Assembly: GCA_905221605.1 (NCBI GenBank)
Contig: CAJNDS010002067.1
Coordinates: forward strand, 572,395-636,394
Direction: 5' to 3'
Origin: Symbiodinium natans
Lineage: Eukaryota > Sar > Dinophyceae > Suessiales > Symbiodiniaceae
DNA length: 64,000 bases
Within the stretch, counting starts at the first letter, position 1. Every line of letters begins with the position of its first letter. A program made the position numbers and the translations under genes. Below the pieces are notes generated by a model. That model saw only the letters and a list, made by a program, of their open reading frames with translations. It had not been told where the DNA came from and ran no database searches. Shown here piece by piece: positions 12,779 to 24,333 of the stretch.

Positions 12779-13940
12779 AAGTTGCGCCTCTAGCTTTTCT
12801 ATGCTTTTCTTGTGTCTAGCCCGCCAGTCGTTGTACGGCCCGCGAACGTGAGGACATACCCTATACTCGACGAGTTAGTCCGGGGCGTGCATGACGCACT
12901 ATCGTGACAGCAAAGCGCCTCCAAATGTTTCCACCTGGTATTCTCATGCGCAATCGGTGGCAGCCTATCATGGTTACATTGAATGAACCCGCCAGAGTTC
13001 CTGAAAGTGTAATGCATGAGCAGTCCTTGCGCATGTCGGTCCTGACGTGTGCTCGCGCATGGCCCAGCTTGGCATGCGTTTACCATGCGATGTTCTTTCG
13101 ACATTGCCAAGAGCACATACCGGCACGACAAACGGCCTGATAACGTGATGAGTAGGGTTGCGGCACAAGTATGATGACGACACTGAACAGACATCCATGG
13201 ACAAAGTGCCGCCATCTGCGGGGGCTCTGTAATGGATGACCTGGATTGGCAAGCAGCAGATGATGGTCCGTCAGTGGAGGAGATCGAGAGGTTTCGGGCC
13301 CATTTAACCAAGCTTGCTGGCAGCGTGCATGTTGAATACTGCAGGTGTGCGTCTGTGCTACAACGGATTTCGCCTTCCGAATCTTCACCGCGTCCACAGC
13401 AGCTGTTGCGGTTGTTGCTGGTACGTTTCGGTATAATGGGAGTCAGGATGCCAAGGCATGATTGCGTGACTGGCCCAGGACCTGGCACGACCAGAATTTG
13501 ACAGTGTCCGACAGGCCGCACGCGGCTACCTACCACAATGACAAGTTTGGGGACTAGTTTGGGGAGTTTTCTGAGCACGTACACAGCGAACACCCGCAGA
13601 GCACCGCAAGGCCGGATTGCCACTGTGGTAAACTCAGCTGCGCTCAGTCCAGCTGAGTTTGGGTGTCATTGGCAGATGTAACAAGCGGTCCTGAGTTGCT
13701 TTCTTTGCCCAGGTTCCGGAGGCTTGTCCTAAAAGAGAAGTTTGGATCGGAAGAAGTTCTGGACTTCCTAAAGCAGAAATCGGCGCCCAGATTGGCAATA
13801 CAGTCATGTTCCCATGATGCTGGGTTCCAGCTGCACCCTGATACTACTGCACTGATTGGAAGCCATCTGAGGACGTGCACCAGATGACGCCTGTCACCAT
13901 TGTGAGGTCACAGTGTTGTGGCATGTTGTGAGTGGCGCCA
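12779..13940. other. No recognised gene; two possible exons
   Basis: Open plus-strand pieces at about 13231-13340 (acidic, with DWQAADDGPSVEEIERF) and about 13711-13790 (VLKEKFGSEEVLDFLKQK) look exon-like in composition but match no family I can name. Confidence 0.3.
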
Positions 13941-14386
13941 CTACCACCACCTACTACTGCCTACGACTTCCTGACCACCTACTACTACCGACTACTACCT
14001 ACTACTCCCTACTACTACCGACTACTTACTACTACCTACTACTACCTGCTACTACCTACTGCTACCTACTACTACCTACTACTACCTACTACTACCTACT
14101 ACTACCTAGTACTACCTACTACTACCTACTACTACCTGCTACTACCTACTACTACCTACTACTACCTACTCCTACCTACTACCTATTACTACCTAGTACT
14201 ACTTACTACTACCTACTACAACCAACTACCTACTACTACCTACTACTACCTACTACTACCTACTACCTACTACTACCTACTACTACCTACTACTACCTAC
14301 TACTACCTACTACTACCTACTACTACCTACTACTACCTACTACTACCTACTACTACCTACTACTACCTACTACTACCTACTACCAT
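13941..14386. repeat. 10-bp minisatellite (CTACTACTAC)n
   Basis: About 440 bp of CCTACTACTA units with scattered substitutions, most regular from 14225 to 14383. Tyr/Leu/Pro-rich open frames across it follow from the repeat. Confidence 0.95.
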
Positions 14387-16977
14387 AGTCTTGCAAGATC
14401 TGAGGTGTCTGTTATGTTGGTATGGTTTTTGCCAGATTCTGGCTTCAGATGCCGAAATTTGGGTATGTACAATGCGCAGATGTACACAGCATACTGTAGC
14501 CGGCCTCGCCGAGAAACCCACCAGCGCGCACTTTTTCTCTTCACTTTCTCGCTACCTGGTAGAAGCTGGACCTGCGACAACCGTCACATTCAATTAATAC
14601 GCAAGCCTACGCAAATGCAAGAGCTTCTTCCCACATCGGGCTGCTGACAGTTTCCCGACACAGCTACTCAGATAGGTTCGCACTTGGCATCCCGTGATGG
14701 ACAAGCTTGTCGCTAGCTCTGTTTCTTCATCCCGCTCAGCATATTTCGTGGAGCCAGGAGTACGAACTGGTAAGGGGAGCACGTAGTCCTTGTTCTGCTT
14801 ACTGCTGTGCCCTTCCAAGGACAGTCAAGCTTGAACGCCTTCATAGGGTGGTCAAGGATGAGCATGAGAAACGTCGCCTGAAGGCTTGGCAGTTGCTCAA
14901 TGTTGCTCATAGTGTCTTTACTTGAAGGGATCTTGGAGGAGGGTGCATCTTCAAGTTTGAGGATTGCAACGAGGCTCCGTGTTGTTTAAGTACTGTGCGT
15001 CTTCAAGATTTCGGGAAACAACCTGGGACACTAAGGATTTGGATTCGTAGGGGTATTGAAACTTTTCGAGGACCCTCAATCCCTACGCCATTCTGTAAGC
15101 AACACTATGACTACGTCCAACTACATCCAAGCAAGCGTGTGTTCTTCTGGGTGTGGCAGCAGAATCTTAAAACCTGAGTTGTGCTGCCACGACGGTCTCA
15201 ACCAACCACTCTGTCTAAGTGCTAACAAGCACGAGAGAGCGTTGTTTCTGAGTACACGATGCTTCTGAGGCAGAGACGTGCGGGATGAACCTGCGTAGGA
15301 AGGCGGACCTTGCGGCGATCAAGGCGGAGAGCGCCCTGCCTCTGAGAGACGAACAGGACGAACAGGACGGGGAGGCCTTGGCCTTGGAGGACGCCCTCAA
15401 ATCCCTCAACGTCAAGGATCGAGAGGCAGGAGAGGCAGAGGCAAAGAAGGAGAACGGGGAGAACAACGGGGAGAACCGGGAGAACCAGGAGGACCGGGAC
15501 GACCGCTCCTCGGCTCAACGAAAGGACAAGGGCAAACCGAGTCAACTGAAGTTTGGAGAGGGAAGTTCTCTGACAGAGGCTCTTCTTTTGGTCGAAAATC
15601 ATGCCATCAGGTCATGGTGGTGATGGACCGGACGCTTCAAGTGCCGCGAAAGCCGACGTGGCCCGGGAAGAGTTGCAGAGATCCTTTGATGCAGCGAAGC
15701 TTACACACCAGAGAGGTTGCATTATTCCAGGATGCAAAGACGGATCAGTCAGCAGACCGGACTCACTCTGGACAACATTGTGCTGCATTATGCGCACAAC
15801 GTTGCAGGAGAAGCACAACTCGCTGCTTATAAGCCAGCATGTCACGCCCAGGATACAAGTAAAAGTGTTTGCAGGATGGGGGAGAAGCTGTGGGACGCGA
15901 AGATGAAAGTTAGGAAAATCTCTTGGACGATAACTTGGGAATCAACGTGGTGCTTTCTCAAAACTGAATTCTTGGGATGCTGCAGACGCAGCATTTGAGA
16001 ATGACAATGCTTGCATGTGTACCAAGCAATTGAAATTGTCAGGAATATTGGGCGTCCCCACGGATAGCCTCTATTCCAACTGCAACATGTGCAGAGGCCT
16101 TCGTACTTGTAGCAGTGAATATCAGCATGTCGGGATTGGATATGTGCAAATGTTCGCGACCAGCCCCTTGTCAGGCCAGTATTTGGACCATCATCACTTT
16201 TATCATCAACTGTGTCCGCGGTGTGCTGATCATAACTGGCTGAAGCGACAGCAGACGGCCGACATGCGTGGCATGGTTTGCGTGCGAACCCCAGGTTTGG
16301 GCGGTCGTCGAAGGATGTTTTCACAGGCTGTAGAAGTAAACGAAATGAGTCGTTGGGTATTGGGAAGTTGGCAATCAACAATGGCATGAGAGGTGTCCAA
16401 GTAGCGCTGCCCAAGCCCACACCTTGTCTGTCGCACGTTTGACAGCAGAAGCCTCCTCAGACAAACCTCCACAAACAACAAGCAGGCCCAGCCAGATACC
16501 CGGCAGGACAGGAGCAACATGCCCTTGCGCCAGCATAACGTCTTTCTACTCCTTCTCTGTTTCCGTTGTTCCCGTCAATCAAAACACGCAGTCATCTGTG
16601 CATGGGGGTCTTTGTGTGACCTTAGAGCGTGACAGAACACGCATCTGTTCTTGCACTCGATTAAATGCTTTTGGCCACAAGAAAGCTCGGAATGAGCATG
16701 AGTGTTCTTCATTCAATGAGTCATTCAATGCTCAATGTTTCTGCTTGATTGATGCTGCTGCTTCGCTCTGTATAATCCAGCTTGTGGCAGTAGTCCAAGT
16801 CTTATAGGGCTGTAACTTGTAAACCCTTGCTAGGCGGGTGGCAAAAAAAGTATATACTGTTAATGAGTCTGCTAAGATGAGAAAAGGGGCCTCGGTTTCA
16901 ATTTGCTGCTACAGCTAAAGCGCTGTACTCTTGGACATGCGAACCTGGATCCTTGGCTGCGCTTGCGCCAGTTGTGA
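14387..16977. other. Unassigned DNA with a charged open segment
   Basis: A plus-strand open stretch at about 15285-15560 encodes a highly charged Glu/Asp/Asn/Arg-rich segment with repeated GEN..EN motifs and may be an exon of a disordered protein. Nothing else was recognised. Confidence 0.3.
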
Positions 16978-17465
16978 GAGTCCAAACCCCAAACCCTAAA
17001 CCCCAAGCCCTAAGGACACCTGGTTCCCGGTATGCCCGGAAACTTTGGAAAGTGGAAGCTCTCATCCCTCTGCCCTTTACCTTCCCCCCCCCCCGCCCAG
17101 GGTTTAGGTTTTAGGGCTTTCCCCCCCTAAAACAAAGTTTTGAGGCCATGTAAACCTTAAGGCAAGATTGGGGGTATTGCAACCCCCTGCAACTAACCCC
17201 CCATGAAAGGAATTACATTGGAGCTGTGCGAGGCTTATGGTAGTGTTTTTGGGTTTTGGGTTTAGGGTTGGGGGAGTTGGGGTAGAAGCTGGGTCGGGTG
17301 GTGATGCTGGCCCAGCCCCTGGGATCACGTCTGACAGCTTTCCTGAGTACCTCAGAGACAGAGGGTTTAGGGTTTAGTGTTTCCCTAACTTCTAAACCCC
17401 ACGCCTCAACCCTGAACCCGATCAGCTAGGCGGGTGGCAAAAGAAACCCTGAACCCCAAACCCAA
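16978..17465. repeat. Degenerate interstitial telomere-like tracts
   Basis: Imperfect CCCTAAA-type units at about 16984-17013 are followed by TTTAGGG-type units at about 17098-17118, 17247-17272 and 17363-17377, then C-rich units again at 17393-17412 and 17444-17464. TTTAGGG is the dinoflagellate and plant telomere unit. The mixed orientation and decay argue for an internal relic and not an active end. Confidence 0.6.
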
Positions 17466-19775
17466 CCGCCTGCCCCACAAAGCATAGACAACCCTGACTA
17501 AGCCTCGCCGTGGAGCCAAAAGTCTAAATAGGGGGGGCCATTTGCCACCCCGGAGCCCTCGGAACGGAACGGAACTTGACGATCTTTGTCTGTGGGCTGT
17601 TGGGTTGCACAGCTGGGAAAACCCAAAACCTACTTTTCGCAGGTTATAGGATTCGTGGGTAACTTGCAAATAGTAGTTGTTGGGTTCTTAAGGTAGGGTC
17701 TAAACTAGTCAAGCTTGAGGTGGTCACTGGCGGACGTGTTCGCATTGGTTTCCAAATAGTCGGCTCCTTAATTGCACGCAATGAAGTTCACTGGCACTGC
17801 CAGTGCACGAGCCGACAGGACTAGCAGGTCGCTATACTGGTGGCGCAGATTCCATGGTATGAACATCTGATAACTGCCAACAAAGCAAGACAACTATGGT
17901 GGCCTGCTGTCGACGATTGTTGAAGTCTCTTGAAGTACGACCTTTGAGGTTCTAAAGCTCTTGCGAGCAGGAGCATTCGTGCTCACAACCACTCGCTTCC
18001 CGTGCGATTGCAACTTGGTCTGAATGCCTTGAGATTTAGCGGACATTTGGACGTATGAAGAGCAGCAATCAGACGCAATCAGCTATGCTCGGCTGAGGTG
18101 CTTTGCGATATTCCAAGCAGCCAGATTACCATGAATGGCGGGACCGCTTAGAGGTCGCAGCTTTTTGCTGAAGCTCGAACCATCTTGAACCTCAACATTC
18201 GCAATTGACGGAAGTATACAGAAGCAACAGTTTCCCAGCTTGTCCAGCTTCCAAACATGGAGCTTTCCAGGTAAAGGATGGGAATTGCTGCATGCAGCGC
18301 AGGTATGCGGACCTTTGGAGCTTTGCGACATGCGGCTTGTGGAGCGATTCTGCCAGCAGCTTTCGCGCCGTTTTCCCCGCATCCATGCGCCTTGGCCTGC
18401 AGGTCCCGACACGCGACAAACTTACGTGCTATGAGGCAGGAAGCCTGGAGAACACTCTGAGAACACCCAAGGCGAGAAGCGGCACACAGCAGAAATCGCG
18501 AGACCGCCAAACCGAAATAGATCCAAAGAGAACGAAAGAAGCAGCCAGATCTAACCGCCCAGCCGAACCCAAGCCCACACCACGTGCGGAAAGAAGTTGA
18601 TCCCACCACAATCCCCAAGAAAGGACAGATAGATTCCCTCGCGATATGTTGGTGCACCTGTGTGATGAGTGCTGCGGCAGGTCGGAATTCGTGCGTGCCC
18701 ATCCAATGCTGCCCAAGAAGAGAACCCCCTCCACAAGCTTCTCCCACATCCGCATGTGCTCGTCGCCTGTCTATTGCCATCGCGCCTTCCAAGAGCTGGG
18801 TCCAGTGGGGTGTCCAAGGCATCAGCCCTTTTGGGACTTTTGGGCCTGCGGTCTCAAACAGTTGGCATCCAGGCCTCTCACAGCAGATCAAAATGCAGAA
18901 TCCTTGCTGTGTATCCTGAGGAAACACAAACAAGACAGCCATTATAGGCGAAGAGAAGAATCTTGGTTCCACTCGGGAACTGCCGGTTTTTCCCAAAGGG
19001 TGGGATGCCCCGGGCTGGTAGGTGCCATCATGTTGGCTTCGCCATGCGGAGAGGCTTTGTTCGCCGAAGGCGTTTTTTGCTGATTATATCGGCCAGGCAG
19101 CGCCGCACGGCTTTGAAAATTCCCTGTGGTGGACAGCCACGAACAGTAGCGCTCTGAAAACTAACTAAGCTCAGCGAGTCGATGAGGAGACAAGTTCAGC
19201 AAGTTCAGCGCAGCATGCTGCGTGTCTATATAGTTTGTCTAAGTTCAGAGTGTTGTTTGGCAAGCTACTATTGTTATTGGTCGCCTCAAATCGCCTCCTT
19301 CGGTACCCTTGTCATATCAGGCCACGTGTTCTGTGACCGGGCTGCAGACTCAAGTGGAATGGGGTATCAGACTTTACTTTGATCGTGTACCTTGCGCCTA
19401 GTTGTGGTTAGAACTGCACGTGTTCAATTCTACTCTGCTCATTCTGCCTCATTTCATCCTGCCTCTCTTCTATCAACCCCATGTGTGAGCAGGAGCCGCA
19501 ACGGCTTCTGAAAAGAATTGGACTAGACCAGGATGGTGTGGATCTATAAATTACCAGGATGGTGATTGAACTGCAATTTTTGGCATTGAACTGCAATATA
19601 TGGCAATGCTGCTTGAAGCAAAAGCCGCGGCGCCTGCCATTCGACAAATTTTACATTGTTTTGTCCCAAGGCCGATGTGTCTTTCGAGAAACCCGATCAT
19701 GTGCGTTGCAAACCAGGGCCGACCTTGCCCAGTGGGAAGGGGGAGCAGGGCGCGTGGAGCAGCTCAACCTTTCAG
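17466..19775. other. No recognised gene
   Basis: Long but motif-free open frames overlap on both strands between 18.15 and 19.08 kb. Upstream exons of the short-chain dehydrogenase, including its glycine-rich nucleotide-binding region, should lie here but were not identified. Confidence 0.35.
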
Positions 19776-22048
19776 GTTCTCATCAACAATGCAGCGCAAA
19801 CTTTGACTCGGCGGGATGGTTGGAATGCTCGCATGGAGGAATTGGAGGGCAAAGCTGCCGGCACCTCAGTATTTCCATGTATTTCCGATCTCGGTGCCAA
19901 TTTCCATCTTGCGGAGTTTGTACATTCACAGTATTCACGGCTTCTGTGGAGAGCGAGGCCGAGCTCATCCACGGGTTGGCAGTCCCTGGACTCAGAGATC
20001 GGAGACCTTCCTGAGTGTCCCACACGCCACCCGTGAAGCATCGCGAAGCTGTGCAATAATGGAGCCGCAGGAGTTTGCATGTAGGCAAGGGCCAGGTAGG
20101 CCTGCGCCCATTTGCCTAGGGCCTACCCCTGGGCCCTTTGCTGTTGGTTTGCTCAGGCAATTCGACAGCCTGCCCAATTGACCGAGCTGGCCCTTCCTGC
20201 TTCAATCGGTCAGCGATCGGAAGTGGTTTCAGTTCCAGATGCAAATGCCGCATGGCACGGCGATGGTTGACATGTAGTGGCAAAGGTCTTCCTTCGGCTT
20301 GGTACATGAGACTTAAGCCACTATGTGTTCACATCATCTCATATCATATGTGTGGTAAGCCGAGGCTATGTGGAAGCAGGCTGCTGCTTTGGAGGCGGAC
20401 GTGGCAACTCTCGGAAATAGAGCAGCAAGTTGTGCGACATTAGAGCCTTCAGCTTCTCTCCGTTCACCAGCTTTGGCCTGCACTTGCACAGGATTTCCCG
20501 AAAGGGCAGCTTGATGAGTCCAGGCAGCCGCTGGATCTCTCCGCCCAGAACAGCTGGAGTCCTGGCTGAAACTGAAGACAGAACCATCAAGCACTGGCAC
20601 ATACTGACACGACATCTTGCTCGACCCGGAAGTAAACATTTGTCGTTCCAAGATTGTCATGTAGGTCCAGACGCATAGAGGATGCGTCTTGGACTCATTG
20701 GGCGGCGGTTGCCTTTGTTACCCTTTTCTGCTTTCCAGCGAAGCGAGAGACACTTGAAAAAACTTCAGTGGCCTGAGATTGACACGTTGGAGCTTCTGCA
20801 AACGCTGGCTGCGAACACCGCGGCCCCGTTCATCCTATGCAGCAAGTTGGCCGAAGTCGCCTGGCAGACGGTGGGTTTCCTGATTCTACGTGATCTCTTG
20901 GCAGGTTTTCTGATGTTTTCTGCATTGTTCATCATTGTTCTACAGTTGAGGCTTTGGCTCCGAAAGATGAGTCCGAACCATACGGCCACATTGTCAACGT
21001 CAGCGCCGCGCCTGTGTGACACGTGTGACCACTGAGCCATACTGAACCACACTGGGTCTTTCTACTGATACTGCACAGAGACGGCATGGCTAATCTCTGA
21101 TGCGTTCAGGTGCTCTGGAGGGGAAGTTTTCCGTCAAGAACAAAAGCCCAGGCCATCCACATACGAATATGGCCAAAGCGGCTTTGAACATGATGACGCA
21201 CACCGCCTGCAAGGCCGAATGGCTGCGTGAAAGTGGATTCATAAGACAGGTAGAAGCACAGCTCAGCAAGAGTCGTGTCTCTGCCTTGCTGCTAGGACAT
21301 GTTTCGTCGTCGGATTTTGATGAATTGCGCCAGCAGCCGAGTGAAGCGCAGGCGAAGCAAACATCTCTATCGGGATCGAAGGATTTGACTCGCTTTGCGA
21401 CCGAGGTGGACACCGGCTGGGTGACAGATATGGCGCCGGGTGGAGTTGGTGCCGTTGCTGCCAGCCATGAAACTTGGGTTGGGCCACCGCTGGATGAAGA
21501 GGACGTCCCAAATCAGTGCTCAGCGCTTGTATGTGGTTGTGCTGTGTATGCGGTAGCTTCTCGAATTCCAAAATGATGGACGGGTGCGGCGAAAGCTAAC
21601 AGTCCTGCCAGTGCTACGGGGCAGCGTGGGGGCCGGATGAATGTTTCGACCTGCCAGGGACGACAAGTTACTGGATTCGACATACTGCGGAGTCACGAAG
21701 TTCGCAAATATTTTCTGAATCAAAAGTGAAAGCATATAAATTTTGTAGAACAGTGTCCGGTCAGTACCGAAACGGGGGGAGGGGGAAGGTGGGCCAGCGT
21801 GGGAGCCATTGAGAGAGACATGTCTTCGGAGGCATGGGCCAGATAAATGTTTCATGGCCTGTGTGACGGAGAAATGATTGGAGGTGCATTGTTTCTTGTC
21901 TGCTCCGAACCGCAAGGCGACGGAGAAAGTGATCCTGACATGCAAGACTCTTAGTAGTAGTCGTCGTCGTCGCCGCAGGAAAAGGAGCAGGAGCAGGAGC
22001 AGGAGCAGTAGGAGCAGTAGGAGCAGTACTAGGAGCAGTAGTAGGAGC

Positions 22049-22128
<80 letters not shown>

Positions 22129-22703
22129 CAGCAGCAGTAGTGGCAGTAGCAGTAGTAGCAGTAGTAGCAGCAGTAGCAGCAGTAGCAGTAGTAGCAGTAG
22201 TAGCAGCAGTAGCAGCAGATAGCAGCAGTAGCAGCAATAGCACCAGTAGCAGCAGTAGCAGCACTAGCAGCAGTAGCAGCAGTAGCAGTAGTCGCAGAAG
22301 TAGCAGTAGTAGCAGTTTTAGCAGTCGTAGCAGTAGTAGCAGTAGAAGTAGCAGCAGTAGCAGTAGTAGTTAGTAGTCGTGGTGGTGGTGGTGGTAGTAG
22401 TGATAATTCTTGTCTTGGTCAAAGGTTTGTGATCTCTCTTCTGCAAGGCGTTTTTGCTACTTCGTTCGAAGACAATGCAAAACTGCCTACTTGAGGTGTT
22501 AGGTTGACCCTCAGATCTTCAGTTTGAAGCCAGCTCCCTCCCGTTCTCCCCGCCGCGATTCTCCCTCTCCCCCTCCCCCCAGTCAACCTCCCACCCCCCC
22601 TCTTCGCAACATGCCACAGGATGGGGCTGCTCGTGTGCTCGATCCTGTCTTCAGCCATCTTTTGGACAAGACATGGCTCCTGCGAGGGAAGTTCTTCAAG
22701 TAA
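19776..22703 (+). CDS. Short-chain dehydrogenase/reductase, 5'-incomplete, six exons seen
   Basis: The gene encodes an NAD(P)-dependent oxidoreductase of the classical Rossmann-fold SDR superfamily. Exons in order are: 19776 to about 19860, VLINNAAQTLTRR, containing the NNA motif; about 20768-20850, IDTLELLQTLAANTAAPFIL; about 20947-21005, EPYGHIVNVS; about 21107-21240, ALEGKF then HPHTNMAKAALNMM; 21406-21501, VDTGWVTDMAPGG then VGPPLDEE; and 22620-22703, DGAARVLDPVFSHLLDK ending at TAA 22701-22703. The order matches one SDR subfamily throughout. In this subfamily the usual YxxxK reads as HTNMAK, so catalysis may differ. The last intron (about 1.1 kb) holds the trinucleotide array. The N-terminal cofactor-binding exon was not found. 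Substrate unknown. Confidence 0.85.
21952..22372. repeat. Trinucleotide array (AGT/AGC)n
   Basis: An almost uninterrupted AGT/AGC triplet array of about 420 bp, with a pure AGT core at about 22045-22128. It lies in the last intron of the short-chain dehydrogenase gene. Poly-Ser, poly-Thr or poly-Val open frames here follow from the repeat. Confidence 0.95.
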
Positions 22704-24225
22704 CTTGGCAACAATGGATGCCCTTGATAGTTCTTTACTCGGTGCTCTGTCAACATGCCTGAGCCTTTTGCAGTTCTTTCACGGTTGCTACTATGAATGC
22801 ATCACGTCAGCAAACCTTGAAGAACTTCTCTTGACTGACACCAAAGGAACTACTACGATGCTCGGCTGGATTGGTCTAGCTCAGCTTAAGTGTGACGTAT
22901 ACTGAGTTGTGATGGCACGATCGGCCACGCTGCCTTGTCAGCTCGTTTGTCCTCTTCCGCTGGCTGAGGTTTGTGGGTGGTGAGGCCCAGTGCATTTTGC
23001 TGCTACGTGGGCCAAATGTTCGCCATGCAGCAGCTGTTGCCGTCAGATGTGAGGGCAATGTCGGTTTTTGCCTGCTTGTGCTTTCCCTGCCGACCCTTGC
23101 AAGCTGAAACGAGTTGAAATGAGAAGGACATTCCCAAGTTTTGCATGCGTCACCGGAGCTACACATTTTTTTGCAGTGCCATTCAGCTGCAGACAACTCG
23201 GTCGCTTTTCGCGGCGGCTAGCCTCAGCACCTAGGACACTGCAGCAAAAGGCGACATTGTAGCACGATTGCCATTAGTTAGGAAGTTAGGAATATTTCAA
23301 GACAGCCATTTCGAGCCTATGCTGCTTAATCAAACAAGATGTGGGACAACGAGCTTTGCAACGGGCGATCAGCCCGACGAGCTCCAGACCCAAGCCGACT
23401 TGCACAGAGGCGAACGGGACACATCCTACTTGTAGCATGGAGTGGAAGAGCGGGGAAGACAGGGAGTCTTAAAGTCTTTTAAACATGTTTTTAACAACAT
23501 GTTTGACTTGGTGTTCAAGCTGTGGTCTTCTGGGAGAGGCCTTAATGACGATCAATGACCAGGCCGGGCTCGCAGATCTCAGACGTGCTTAGCCTGGGCT
23601 TACTTAGCCTGGGCTCAGTGGAGATGGTTGTTTTCTGCTCGGCTGCAGATTCGAGCAGTATTTCCAAGTTTGGATACAAACCTGCTTCCGTGAGAGTTAA
23701 GAATCGCTGGTGCCAGTCCTTGCTTCAAAAATGTGGGTGTTCACGCGGCACGTGTTGTTTCGCTGACTGCATTAGCACATAGCCTATCCTCTTGCCAAGG
23801 CAGAAAGGCTGCCGCTCGCCGAGAGTCGGCTGAGCTTTCTCAGTGTGGTCACAGGAAGGTTCTCGCAGCAAGATTGTTCACACCTGTGACAGTGGCAAGG
23901 CTTCATTTTGATGGAGCCCGCACGATGTTTGCTTTGTGGATCGTGCGCCGCACTCGGAGACGCGTCTGCCATCGTCCTCATACCCCCCTTGCTTCAGCAG
24001 GGGCGCATGGCAGGTGCCACCACATGGCCCCAAGAGAGCCTTCGTGGCTACTGGACAAGATGCTGGTGCGTTCGATGCTTGGCATGTGCACGGTTCGCAC
24101 TGTGCAGGTGCAGTATAGTCTGGCATTCAATGGTGTAGAATCGGATTCGGGACATCCATAAGCTCAGGCGTGGACGTCTGAACCTTGGCCCGGACTGTCA
24201 AAACTGGCCGGCTTTGCAGGAGGCA
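22704..24225. other. No recognised gene
   Basis: Only short open frames on both strands. A segment at about 23908-24050 reads ASAIVLIPPLLQQGRMAGA and might be exon-like, but no family could be named. Confidence 0.35.
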
Positions 24226-24333
24226 CATCGAGTTGAGTCCAAGGTTTGCGTGGAATTCTTCATGCTCCTGTCCGGCTTTATGACGCACTATGTGTACCAC
24301 AGCAAGGATGACCCCCATCGTTCCCAGAGCTTG
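24226..24333 (+). CDS. Possible acyltransferase-3-like exon
   Basis: The plus strand encodes VEFFMLLSGFMTHYVY followed by a polar stretch. A hydrophobic segment ending in LSGF with aromatic residues after it is typical of the first membrane helices of acyltransferase family 3 proteins (OafA-like). Only this one exon is recognisable, flanks are not, and the call rests on a short motif. Confidence 0.35.

Noticed and set aside
18148-18996. A 282-codon minus-strand frame, the longest outside repeats and the central block
   Set aside because: It lacks an ATG at its start and has no recognisable motif. The opposite strand is equally open, and composition does not favour either.
21600-21850. Two weakly similar segments (GGATGAATGTTTC and AGATAAATGTTTC contexts) before the trinucleotide array
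   Set aside because: Similarity fades after a few dozen bases and is too low to call a repeat.
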